A stretch of 64,000 nucleotides of DNA from Prosapia bicincta (lineage: Eukaryota > Arthropoda > Insecta > Hemiptera > Cercopidae), in assembly GCA_036971475.1 (NCBI GenBank), contig JBAIZL010000002.1:233737643-233801642 (forward strand), read 5' to 3'. The first letter of the stretch is position 1. Each line of letters opens with the position of its first letter. The position numbers were made by a program, and so were the translations under genes. Shown piece after piece: positions 1 to 12,600 of this stretch. The notes under the pieces are model-generated. The model was not told the origin of the DNA. It worked only from the letters and a program-made list of their open reading frames with translations, and ran no database searches.

Positions 1-1547
1 GAATTATAATGGGAAATAAAATTAGTTGTAGTTTTTATGAGGGAAAGAAAAATGTATGAAGGAAGAAATATGACGTTCAACATATAGAATATATATATAT
101 CATGATATATAAAAACATCATTATTTGTTTGAAATATAAACATATTATTTATTCACTTTGAAGTTATTTTTTCAAAACTAATACGTTGCAAAACTTTACA
201 TTAAATATAACTTAAAAATTGCAGATGAGATCTTTCGTTAGGGGTTGTAGTGACCCCCATGCTGCTTACATATTGTGTAATAAGTTCTTCAAGGTTAATT
301 GTAGAGATTATAATGTACAGTATTATATTACACTTTGTATGGTTTACTGCCCAGTAAGTGTAGGTAAATTATTATTTTGTGTTTAAATATTTGTTACAAG
401 AACACGTTTCTAGAAGAGGGTAATTCATAACATCCGGTTTTTATTTTTTATATAGGTTAGTATAGTATTAATAGGTTTGTCACCTGAATACTATTTTAAG
501 AAATCTCATACTACCTCTAATTCTATTATCCTTTAACATTTTGATTTTTAACCTGAATACTAAGTGCAGTTACCTCCTAGCTTTTCCTCTTGGTTTAAGC
601 TATTCTAATCCATTTTGAAACTGTGCTATAGCTACATTTTAATATCAGCAGACATCTAACACAATTCTAACATATTTTTTTTACCATAACAACTAATTTT
701 ACTTTGTAAGTGATGAGCCTCTACTTTGTACCACTAGGCTCAGGCAATTGTAACATAGATAAGAATGTTTGGTTAGTCCAGATGACAAAAAAAGCTGATA
801 AATTGACATACTGAGGCCAATTCTCAAACAGAAACAGTGTTTGATGGTTTCATTACATGTAAAGCAATTGCGATGAGATCTAAAAGCCTCGAACGTTAAA
901 ACAATAGAATTGTGATGGGAGATTATTTATAAGATTATTAAAAAGAGAATAGGTATTTATCTGTTTTAGAAAGCAAGGAAAGTTTTAAAAGGAAACTTTT
1001 TATATCCTTCAAGGGCACTATGATCATTATATAATGAACAATAGTTTCCTTCTTCTTATACTAGAAAAATGTTTTAGAGAATAGTAACATACACTATTCC
1101 ATGAAAGTAATAATGCATGATAGCCCAAATATAACAATGCACATTTTCATGTTTTATTCCATGCTAAAACCTTTAAATTTCACATAGGCCTAGAAAAATG
1201 ATTACACTAAACGCTAAACATCATAAACAGCCAAGTACAGAACTAGGATTCAGAATATGTATTATGCAAATAAAAAAATATGTTTTCAAACAAATATTTA
1301 GCCACGAGTAAACAAAGTTTTAAATTGTAATTCCACTATTGATATATTATTTCAACAATGTAGAGCCCTCAACAACCGGATCAAATCTTGTATTCCTACT
1401 CTTTACCAAGTTGTTTAGAATAATAACTAGGCAAGGAATCTAATAAATGGATGTAGATATCAAACATTCTCCTTTTAAGTCACACTATTTATTAACAATC
1501 CATTTAAAATCTATTTTATGCGAGAAAAATAATTGATGATTCCAACA
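1..1547. other. AT-rich region with no recognised feature
   Basis: No ORF with recognisable motifs, no RNA gene and no clear repeat was seen here. The composition is that of intergenic or intronic DNA. Confidence 0.5.
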
Positions 1548-1905
1548 TTAAAGGGTAACAGCAAGTTTATAAACTGTAGAGTTTCAAATAACTGAAATGA
1601 AAACTTTTTCGAAAAACAATTAAAAATAACATAAAAAATCACTCCCAATACTTCACGACCATCAATATAGACTTTATTAGTTTTGTTAAATTATTTCTTC
1701 GATGAAGCATATCTCGAATTATTTTAGTTACAATATAGGCCTGTATCGTAACTAAGATATAACAAAAAATTGTATTACGTCATAGATTTTCTTTACAATT
1801 GTTGGTTTTCTAATTTGTTTATTATACATTTAATGTATATTCCAAATGAGAAATTAGGACCCAAAATTTCTTAAAGTTAACATCAGCTATAGATGATGTC
1901 AACTA
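1548..1905 (+). repeat. Left arm of a large diverged inverted repeat
   Basis: This block reads as the diverged reverse complement of about 3950-4290. Matching landmarks are 'gtagagtttcaaataactga' near 1578 (partner 'tatttgaaactctata' near 4258), 'tagactttattagttttgtt' near 1668 (partner near 4165), and 'catagattttctttacaatt' near 1781 (partner near 4060). Small indels separate the arms. The roughly 2-kb spacer shows no coding signal. It may be two opposed copies of one dispersed repeat rather than one element. Confidence 0.75.
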
Positions 1906-3949
1906 GGACACTTACAACTTTATCAAAAATTACTAGTGGTGGTGGTAGCCTATATATTGCCTACGATATAAAATACGCCCAATAGTTTAGGATACCTATA
2001 AGATAGGCTTAATCTGCAACAGTTGTAAATGTAATTCCAACTTATCGTTAAAATATGTAATGCTGTATATTGTATTGTAATCTTTGAAAATGCCAGACAT
2101 TAATTAGGAGCTATAACCAATGACTAAAAATACTATCAGATAGTCTTGTGTGTGTGTGTGTGTGTGTGTGGGTGGTTGTGTTTTTGAGGGTCTGTAAAAT
2201 ATACAGACATTTAGAGCACTACAGCAAGAATCTGTCCAAACCACTTATCAAAAATATGACTAGTGAGTTTATTTAGTATCATAATGCCGAGTACGGAGTA
2301 TTTATAAATGGTGGCTAACAATGAAAATGGAAGGATTTCTGCTATATGCTGTCTTCAATATATGTATGCAATAAGAAGGTTAACAAATCAATGAAGTATA
2401 TAAAATTGTGAACTGTCATTTAAAAATAGAAATTTTAAGAATTTTAAATGAGCAGTTTTCTTTTCTAAGTTGACGAATAAAACGCAACTTCATAGTACTT
2501 GAAACAATGGAATTCAATGTAAATGACTACATTAATTTATTTATTAGTTTTATTTAAATCTTAAGCAATTTGATTAATTAAATAAGCTTTTTTGCAAATT
2601 TATTGTTAACCCCATACTAATTTGTTTTGTTATATATTTTATAATTACAAGCTAAATCTTTTCGTGCTTGTAAATTTAGCTTTAGATACTGTAGAAATAT
2701 TATTATTGGTATGAAAAATGAAACCGACATCTTTTGTTTCAGTTATTCCACATTTAATTTTGTCAGACACATTTCAGGTTTCCTTTCTAAAAGAAATACC
2801 CCACGTTAAAGACAGTTATAAACCATAAGATTGATTGCTGACTACAGTTTCACCTTGACGAAAGAGGTAATTGATGATTTGACAAAATTATTGTTCTTTG
2901 AACTTGTTGCCATATAACATTGTTTCCTTTCTTTATTGTAAAATTATGATCGTATCGTCGTTTTTGACAATAAGATATTGAGTTAAAGCTAACAAACGAT
3001 TGATAATATGCTGTTTTATTTATTTAATGTAAGCATATTCAATTATAATGTATGTTGTAGTGAAACGTGCAATATAAATTTCTATAGTTATGCTTAGAAT
3101 GATACATTTTCTAATATTTTCTTTAGTGTACAGCAATACTATCCCTTAACTCCTCACCATATTTTAATCTTCATCAAAAATCCATTTTACGGAATACATT
3201 TTTACCAATTAATTTTTTTAAGAGCGGGGTGTGAAAAAATACTTAACCTTGTATAAATGTAAAAAAACAACTTTTTTTCTGACTCATCTGCATTTAATAG
3301 TCTCCTAACATTTAATATTTCTGTTCTATAAAGAGTCTAGCAATTACATGCATTAACATAAACATCAGATACTATATTAAGCAAAATCTAGAGCCAAAAA
3401 TGTGTTAAAATTCAATCAGACATGTGAAGCTAAGCATTTTTGCAATGAAAATAGATATTAAGCAAGCAGTGAACCATTGGGGTGAACATGAAACATAAGA
3501 CCTCTGATCGTGAAAAATATTATAATAAGAAATAATTACAGGAAAACGTTGTTAAAAAACCTGTATTATTATTTCTCCTTAGAGTGAGAGGCCAAGTTAT
3601 AAAGCATTCAAGGAAATCTAATAACAAATAATAGAGGTATACCTATTCAAAGTATGAGATGTTTGGAAGGTATGAGGCTATGTAATAAAGAATCTTGTAA
3701 TCTGCCTCGACAAGTCATCCAGCAATATAGTTTATCTTGTACCTTCAGTCATAGTAAGGTCATTGAATTGAACACCAAGAGTTATTTTATACAATCATGT
3801 ATGGGGCTGTTATTATGTTACAGATCTATACTTATGTATTTCATGTTGTTCTTGTAAATTATAATATTGCCACTATGCTCCTTGGATTTTATTTACATTC
3901 TATAGTATACTGTTAAACTAGATAGAGATCATGTTCTACTGCACGTGGA
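1906..3949. other. Spacer of the inverted repeat, no gene seen
   Basis: AT-rich. The only open frame of note is 67 codons (3654-3857, plus). It matches no family I recognise and has no supporting context. Confidence 0.4.
2147..2170. repeat. (TG)n microsatellite
   Basis: An uninterrupted run of about 12 TG dinucleotides, in the spacer of the large inverted repeat. Confidence 0.95.
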
Positions 3950-4290
3950 GGAAATCTATAGGTGATGTAAACTGGAAAAAATATTGGCTCCTAATTTCTC
4001 ATTGGAAATATTCTTTAAATATGAAAATAGAACAAATGAGAAACCAACAATTGTAAAGAAAATCTATGACATAATAGAATTTTGTTTTATATTTTAGTAG
4101 GGATATAGGCCTATAATGTAAATAAAATCATTTGAGATATAACTGATCGGAAAATTAATTAACAAAACTAATAAAGTCTAAATTGATTCTCATGAATTAT
4201 TGAGAGTGTTTGTTTATGTTATTTTTAATTTTTGTCAAAAACGTTTTCATATCAGTTATTTGAAACTCTATAATTTACCCTTTCCCAGTT
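3950..4290 (-). repeat. Right arm of a large diverged inverted repeat
   Basis: Reverse-complement partner of about 1548-1905. It keeps blocks such as 'aaccaacaattgtaaagaaa' near 4042 and 'atttgaaactctataattta' near 4259. The outer end is near 4290, after which homology to the left flank is lost. Confidence 0.75.
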
Positions 4291-5274
4291 GCCCAGGTAG
4301 TTGTTAGGAGGGAAATAGTGTTGGTTGTTTAAACAACAAGTATTTTCTTATTCCTATATGTAACAAATATAATACCAAAAAAAATCTAATGAAACGCAAT
4401 AAATATCCATAAAATTCCAGGATCACGAATTTCTATGTACATTATTATTTAAATTTTTAAAAACGTATAATTTTTTCTGAAAATCTTTTTCGGCAGAAGA
4501 CGCAAAGTTCACTTTATAATGTAGGTGTGCATTTGTAATACAAAAATTAGGCACAACCTAAAATATCTGTCACTTTTCGTATCTTTTACTTTGTTATTTC
4601 ACTTGTTCACTCATTTTTTGTGGGACAAAAATTTTGTTTTATAATTTTACTTTTCAATATTTTCTTAGTTTGTTTTACATTTTTCATGTTTACGAATCTT
4701 CCGTGTCTGCTTTCTACAATAAGACTTACAATTCATGATCTCGTATTTTTTATACCTGGATTACCATTAATGTACAACAGCCTACATATTAACAGAAATT
4801 TTTTAACAAGTAATTCGATATAGCTTCTCCTGCGCACATACCGTTCCACCTCGTCGAAACAAAAGCTTACGCCTTTGTGTATAACGCATGTTGACACACC
4901 ATGTGAAAACAATAAGCTTAGCGTTTTAGCCACTAAGCATGTTGTCCTATCTCGTGAAAAATACAAGACTTAAGCTTTGTTCGTGTTTTCTATACAGTTT
5001 ATGTCATGTATTTCATTCCTAAAAATTATGCTGCGTACAGACGTGGAACAGGGCAAAATTTTGAATAAATATGTAGCGCAAACATAGAATTGATTTGATA
5101 CCTAAGACAGCCTAAACACAATTACAAATACCTCGAGAAATTAACGTAACAGCAGAAATAACGAAGAAGCAAACTACATACGTTAATTAACTACATACAA
5201 AATTAAATCATATGTGCTACTGTATTCAATCTATTCAATCTCTATTAAATCATATGTGTTATAAGTACATAAAC
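4291..5274. other. AT-rich region with no recognised gene
   Basis: Two overlapping short open frames lie on opposite strands (4620-4823 plus, 4733-4966 minus). Neither resembles a known family. A short imperfect direct repeat containing 'attaaatcatatgtg' occurs twice near 5200-5260. Confidence 0.4.
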
Positions 5275-7337
5275 AAAATCAGTTTGGCAATGATATTCTG
5301 TGAGATATAAAATAAATAGTTTTCGTTTTGAGGTTAAATTATATAAACATTATCTAAAATATGATTGATAAATCTTGATAAATTTTAATTATTTACTTTA
5401 ATAAGTCGATTTTAATTAAATATATACATATTATCTTTAACTGGGTTGTAACATGCATTCCATTATCAAAGTTTAAATATAAAGATAAGATTGCGGGTCT
5501 ATTTAAAATATGTGATCACTAAATACGAGGGATTAAAAGTACGTTGTTCCTTTAGGTAGCACATATGATTTAATTTTATAAAAATATTTTATTAGATAGT
5601 TATTTTCCTGAAAATGCTGGTACTATTTTATCGGCGAAAAGCTTTGAATAAATATATGCATTAAAAGTATTCTTGTTTTTGAAATATTTTAAATTTATTA
5701 TATATATATAAATAAATATATATATATTAACTATATGCATTTATAACTTACTAATAATACAAACACAGTGTTTAGCTAAAGTAACATTTTGTTAAAAAAA
5801 CGTACTCTGTTGTTAAACCTATCTAAAATGGTTTTCATTTTCATGTAAAACTACACAAGTTAATTATTTACTCTACAGATTATTCCCTCAAATATCTTTT
5901 ATATATAGTTTCAAATAGCATAGAAATTAGATATGTGTATAATAAAACGTTAAATGATGTGTTAGTAATTCCTTTACGCTACATGACTATTTCCATCCGC
6001 CTCATTTCACCTCCTACAGGTACTAGAAACAAATAGGCTACATGTTAAATTTTTTATAATCAAAGCTACATCGACATATTTTTTTGCGAATCTAATACTA
6101 TAATTTTTCCATTATAAATTAAATCATTTATACAGTCTCGGGCGTGAAACCAAATTAGATAGATAAATGAATTCGTGATTATAGCGATAAAGCCTTTGCG
6201 ACATCATACTGCATTACTTTAAAGGTAGCAATAAGCTTGTAATGCACTTGGAGTTCTTGATTAGATCGTATTTCACTCAATACTTTCCCTTTGTAACAGT
6301 AAAACAGCGATAGCCAAGGAAATATGGCCAACGCTTTCCTTTCAATACATTTTGTTACAAGCAGACGTCTCCTTAAAGTCCCTTCTTACAGTAAAATTAG
6401 CGATGTCCTAACCAAACAATAAATATCCTGGTGGTCATATTGATCTACCTTTTTAATCTAGTTTAGGCTAGGCTGAAGAAAATATTTTAATTTTAGCACT
6501 TGTGGAATATCTATAATGGAAGGAATATCTTGGAAATATATTATTTTCCTAATGTACTTATCTCTCCGGTTTTATATTTCCTTTATTTTTTTTCATATCA
6601 TGCAAAACACCTAACAGTAGAAGAGTGATCTTTTTTCCTCCGGTTTATATCATGTAAGCCTATAGGTAATGAAATGTAATATACAAAATAATGTAATTCT
6701 TAATTAGGAATAAATTGCAATAAATAAATAATAAAGACTCTCCAAAAATATATTCACAGAGCGTAGACACATTTATCCTAACCGGAAGATCTATACAGCT
6801 AACCTAAAATACTCACACGTTAATATGAAGCTCATCCGTCGAAAAATAAACATAAATCATAGAGAACACGTACTTCAAAGTATACTTAGATTTCGTTTAA
6901 GGAAGGGAAACATCGAAGTAACACCCAAGAATTTAGTTAAACTTTACCTGAATATATATGTATACTTGATATTTATTACTACATTTGAGCTGTAAATTAA
7001 AATTCTTAAATATAAATAATATCCTCAAATCCATACGTCAGAGGAAATAAGAATATACCTCTTTGATATCTGATGCAAATCATCGTAATCATGAGTTAAA
7101 AATATGATCATTGACATTGGAGGGAATAGGCATTAATATTTTAGGGAAAAGGACCCAGGTACTCGTTATCAACTAACAGTTCATCGAAGCTTTTTATAAA
7201 TTATGAGGTGTTTTATGTAGCAATGAGTAGACACACATTTCTTACGGAGCTAGGGTGGAAGATGCAGATACTCTTTTCCAATTGTTATTCGAAAAACATA
7301 TAAACCCTCTACTATAAAGTCTTACATAAAGCAGTAG

Positions 7338-7626
7338 TAGATTAAACGGACTTACAGTATTGCGGTTCCGCAATAATATCAGATATCAGATGCTGTAGTT
7401 AGAATGGTCGAATATATCGTGTACTGTTATTTCGAAAAAAACTTTAATAGACTAAGGTAAAGTTATATAGGTTATTATTTCTGAGGAAGAAATAAAGGAT
7501 CTTTTCGCTCCTCTGTTTGGCGTCAGTGTTAAGTTAACTTTATATGCTGCGAAACATTTTAAAATTTTCTCCTCGATTAACTTTTTACGTGGCGTATTTT
7601 TTTCTTTTTTATGTTTCAACTTAACG
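7338..7626 (+). repeat. 289-bp tandem duplication, unit 1
   Basis: The block beginning 'tagattaaacggacttacag' recurs exactly 289 bp downstream and ends near 'atgtttcaactt'. By eye the two units look virtually identical, so the duplication is far younger than the segment it lies in. The homologous stretch of copy 2 (about 17999-18290) holds one unit only. Confidence 0.95.
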
Positions 7627-7911
7627 TAGATTAAACGGACTTACAGTATTGCGGTTCCGCAATAATATCAGATATCAGATGCTGTAGTTAGAATGGTCGA
7701 ATATATCGTGTACTGTTATTTCGAAAAAAACTTTAATAGACTAAGGTAAAGTTATATAGGTTATTATTTCTGAGGAAGAAATAAAGGATCTTTTCGCTCC
7801 TCTGTTTGGCGTCAGTGTTAAGTTAACTTTATATGCTGCGAAACATTTTAAAATTTTCTCCTCGATTAACTTTTTACGTGGCGTATTTTTTTCTTTTTTA
7901 TGTTTCAACTT
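7627..7911 (+). repeat. 289-bp tandem duplication, unit 2
   Basis: Second unit of the duplication. Homology to unit 1 ends where unit 2 continues into 'tcaatgac', which also continues in copy 2 of the large segment. Unit 2 therefore sits in the ancestral 3' context. A 63-codon frame (7833-8024) starts inside it and is probably chance. Confidence 0.95.
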
Positions 7912-9690
7912 TCAATGACAATTTTAGAATTTTAAACTGCTCAAATATGTTCACGTTACACATTTCATATCATAATACAGTTTATATGACTAGCTCTATT
8001 CTTTTGAATCACACTTCCTTCTAATTTTTTGTGATGTAATATCACGCTAACTTTCTCTCTTTATAATTCTACTTCATGCTCCATTTCGGTAATGTCCAAG
8101 ATAGCAGAGTAAAACCAGATTCTGTAAACAAAAATTGTTCTTGACATTTGTATATTAACATTTAGAGAAAGCACTACTCAAACATTTTCAACTGTTTACA
8201 TCTATACACTTCTTGTTGTGTTTGGAGAATTACTACAAATGTTTTAAATAATAAACATAAATTTCCACCTATGTTTCTTTATCAAAGGTCATATATCTAG
8301 TCTAAATAGGATAAAGATAAACGAATGTATGTTTACAATTTGTTAAAAGAAGACAATAAATAAGTCCTAATCTTTTAAGGTTTAAATATTTATTGTTTAT
8401 TTATGTCTAACTATTCGTTTCAACTGTTATGGTATGAATGGTGTAATTACATCTGTTCTGATCGTTATCTCTGCAAAGAACTCAGTTCGTGTTGTTTCAA
8501 TGTGTTGATATTATTAATCTCACGTAAATTAAATGTTATAATGTTCAAAGAATACTAACACACTGTATTTTTTTAAAAATTACTACATAAATCCTACACT
8601 AAAATAACATAAATGTGTGTAATTGAAATGGTTCAGACAAATATCAGCTGTAAAAATACGGTTTAATTCAGAAAAAAATAAAGATATGCTTTGGTTACAG
8701 TTGGCAAACTATTAATATACTCGTAGTCTCTACAATTTGTTCTTCTGATTTTGATGCCGGTTCGTGCTAGGAAATAGGCTATAAGGATTGTAAAGGTTAG
8801 ATAATATTTTATATTCCGGTTTGGAAAAATAGAAATTATTTTAAACAAGCAAATTTAGTTTTAATATCTATACTTTCTTCATGGTAATACGGAATAGCAT
8901 TTACATATTTTTTAAATGATTTATAAAGAGATTTTATTAGTTATATCTAATCTATTATTAGAATAGTTGCAAGTGGTTATTGCTTTTATCATTATTAGTT
9001 AAATAATAACACTGATTCTAAAATATTTCATCAAATCTAAAAAAAATGACTTCACTTTAAAAATGAATTTGAAAAATTCAGCTGTTATTTTTACAAAAAA
9101 ATTAACACATTTGTTATTGATGACAAAATAATAAAATTATATCTACAATTTATTAATCTGGTTTTGTTAGCTGATCCGTCTAGAAGTTGAGATACAATGA
9201 TTGCAAATATTACATATTAGGTTTAGGCAAATATACATATGAGGAAGAACACCTAAAATATATAATTAAAACAAATTTAATCTCTATACTTACTTCATAT
9301 TGTTTTACGATTACAAAATAAAACATGGAAATTATTTCTAAACAACTTGTGCTTTAGGAATATTATAAATGCTGTGAATAAATATTGTAATGTAAACTTT
9401 TGTGCTAGATAAAAAAATAGGCTTTAAAATGCCTTCCTAAAATTCAATTAAGAAATTACCTATCATTAAAGTACTATAGATTTCTCATTTTGAAAATCGG
9501 TTTCCTACCACCCTTAAAATAATAGCTTACTATCATCCTCGTTTAAATTGCTACTAAATTCTCCCTTTTCCCCCATTAGAAACTGTCAGCGTTTTATAGT
9601 CAAGACTTTCCGATCGGAAAAAATATTTCTTTTCAACGTATACATTTGCTTTGAACAAAATAAGAGAGTTCTGTTAGAAGTGTTGACTGA

Positions 9691-12600
9691 CTTGTTTTAT
9701 ATTCTGATCTTGTTCTTTTCTCAGGTCTGCGGTTAAATGAAGTGGGAAGCAAGTTAGGACGTATCTTATTAACATTTCCTTTCGCAACTTTAACATTACG
9801 TACAAGGAACACAATAACGCTATAAATATATATATACTTGCGATTATATTGGCTATATAATTATGAAACCTAATCTTAAATTACTATTAGAAATTTATGG
9901 AATGGAACATATAGTTACATTTGAAATAAAAACTCTATTGTAGTACAAGAAATTAATCAATTGTCACATCCGAAGAAGATAACTAAGGTGACAAATTTTG
10001 TGGTTTACCTATTTAGTTTATAAGGTCACAGTATTTAAACATATGTGATGGTTTAATATGGATGTATAACGTGTTTTTTGTTAAAGCACGAATGTCGTAC
10101 AGGTGTGATAATTCTATGTATTAGTATATAACGGTAAAGCTTCATAGACGACTATTTGTAGTCAGTTATTTAGGTTAGAAACCGATAACCATTGAAAGAA
10201 ACGAGTGACTAACTGATGTTATTGACATCTGCAAATGTCTATGAAATATGGAGAAGGGAATATAGGACATTAATCGTTAGGAGCTATCGGAATTGAGGAT
10301 AGGAATTTTAGTTAAGAGCATTGTTTTGGTTTAATAGGAATTTCTACTATTGCCAATTTTACAATATATTCTTTAATAAAGCATACTCTTCAATAGCTCA
10401 TGATTTGGCCCTCCAAAGACTTCTAAATTTATAACATATTCTGACAGTCAATCACAGGTATATGTTTATTTGAAAAAAAACAATTCTTCCTCACACAAAA
10501 GGTATTTAAATAAATATTAAGAGTAAATGGAAATTATGAAGAACCATAACCTTGTAAATAAATAATTTAAGTAGTACCAAAAAGTTTTCTATTTAGTAGT
10601 TAAAATGTGAGACAATGTCAATCTTAGAGATGTCAATCTTGACGAAAATATTTTTCACTTAATTTAAACAAAAAAGTCTACACTATACATGTTTCAAATA
10701 GGTAACTTATTTAATTTTTGAAATTTGGTTAAAGGGAGGTATCGTTGGAAAACCTTGATATCGGTGACAGGGAAATGCCTATTATTTAAAGACAAATGGT
10801 GTCACGCAGATGAAAATGGTTATGTAAATGAAAAGGTTGTTTGGAGGGCTGCCACTATATCAATCCTTTTCAATCCATCTCAAATAGTCAACTAGTTAAA
10901 TAAATAATGGACCATGCATCGTTGTCAACTAGCTACACAATGAGGTGTAAGTTGTACGTTTTTGTTAGGGAGAAATGTAAGTTGCTGATAGATTTATCGT
11001 TATATAACCAAAAGACATATATCTAACCCATAGCAATGGTGTTAATGAATATCTCTATAAATTATATTTTCGGACAATGTATGCAGCGCCAATGTTGGAC
11101 AATTATACCATGGTATAAACTAACATATACAATGCATTTATTGTATTCGGACACTTACGTTTTTTCAGAAATTCGTTACAATCTTAATACGCAGCCTTAG
11201 TATAATCTGTACTTATTTGTTTAATGTAAATTCTCGTAGGCCATTACAAACTCCTATCACCCAAGAGTCACTAAGAGCCACCTATATCACCTATACGCAC
11301 TAAGAGCCAGCTTCCGATGTTTCTGTAATAAAACGTTAAAAAAATAACCCTAACGATACTAATGATGTTCCTTATTTCTGTTTCTCTGCCCCATATTACC
11401 GAACATGCTTTAAGATTGCTCTTCTAATTCGTATTCAAAATATGTTTTAAACTATATATTTTTTATTTACTAATATCTCTTCGACATTTGTTTCTTTTAA
11501 CCTCAGTTTTGAGTACGATTCTTTATATTGCTATATGTCTTACTTGATCTAACGAGACCAAAATATGTTTCTTGCGACACTCAAAATTTTGCACTTCCAA
11601 ACTGTCGCAACACTGCTTGTAACCAGTAAAGGAATAGTTCTGCCTGCCAATGGGAAGGCAGACGTAGAAAGAATACTTATAGGCTAGACTTCTGAATGGC
11701 ACCCCCTAATCCTAATGTGATTGGCAAAATCCAACTTTTAAATTTAAATCAAGAAACTTCCATGCCCAAACTTACAAATCTACTCCCCAGTAGTTAATTT
11801 GTATTCCCTCAGGTTAGCGTAAACTGTTTGTGCCGTGAGGTCAAACGTTTTAAATTAAATATTTAATAATTATCCATATTTTCACAAATAATTTACTAAA
11901 CGTAAAATTAAATTGAATTTAAAAAAAGGATTATTATATGTCTTTTAAATGTTTTAGATTGTTATCCACATCTTCGTAGATTAAACAAATACCTCTTTAG
12001 GCTACAGATATTTTAATTTTATTCTTCACATTTACATTAAACAAAAAACACTAATTTGTTGTTTATAAAACTTTTCCCGAAATTGTCTCTTAGCTGAAGG
12101 TTTACTTAATACGTAAATATATTGTAATGTGTCTAGTTTAATCAGATACCTAATCTGATTCAAACAGCACTGCTTTGTAATTTTGTTTAATCCGCAGTCT
12201 GTGTAACCACAAAAGAATGTTTGGTTTAATTCAAAGTGATTGAAAGGTACAGAGAGAGAAAGTTAATAATACGTTGAGTTATTGTGTTCAGATAACAATT
12301 CAATCTCGTGTTGAATCTGAAAATTTAATTTCCATCTCTATTTAGCAATGTTTGTATTACATTTTTCAGTTTTTAATCCGTATTCTGTCCCTCCGCTGTT
12401 TTCTTTTAATTCCATAATTTTTATCATAAAAAATATATATATACAAATAAATTTAAAATTTTTCCCATAAAGGTTTTATTCCCTTGTTGAATAGTATGCT
12501 CGGAACATGTTAACCATGTAACACGAATTCTACCTAACATTATATGTAACTCTTATCGATCCAGACCATATCTTATCGATTGGAAACCCCTTTTCATAGA

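Larger units (their letters stand above)
5275..9690 (+). repeat. Copy 1 of a roughly 4-kb diverged duplicated segment
   Basis: Blocks run collinear with 16480-19656. Examples: 'cacagtgtttagctaaa' at 5765 and again near 16487; 'gcacttggagttcttgatta' near 6244 (diverged partner near 16892); 'gtagttagaatggtcgaata' near 7395 and 18058; 'gattgcaaatatta' near 9198 and 19150; 'agttctgttagaag' near 9667 and 19636. The first roughly 270 bp (5275-5550) match 16070-16345 only as reverse complement. No coding capacity was seen. It may be two old copies of a non-autonomous mobile element or a segmental duplication. Confidence 0.85.
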
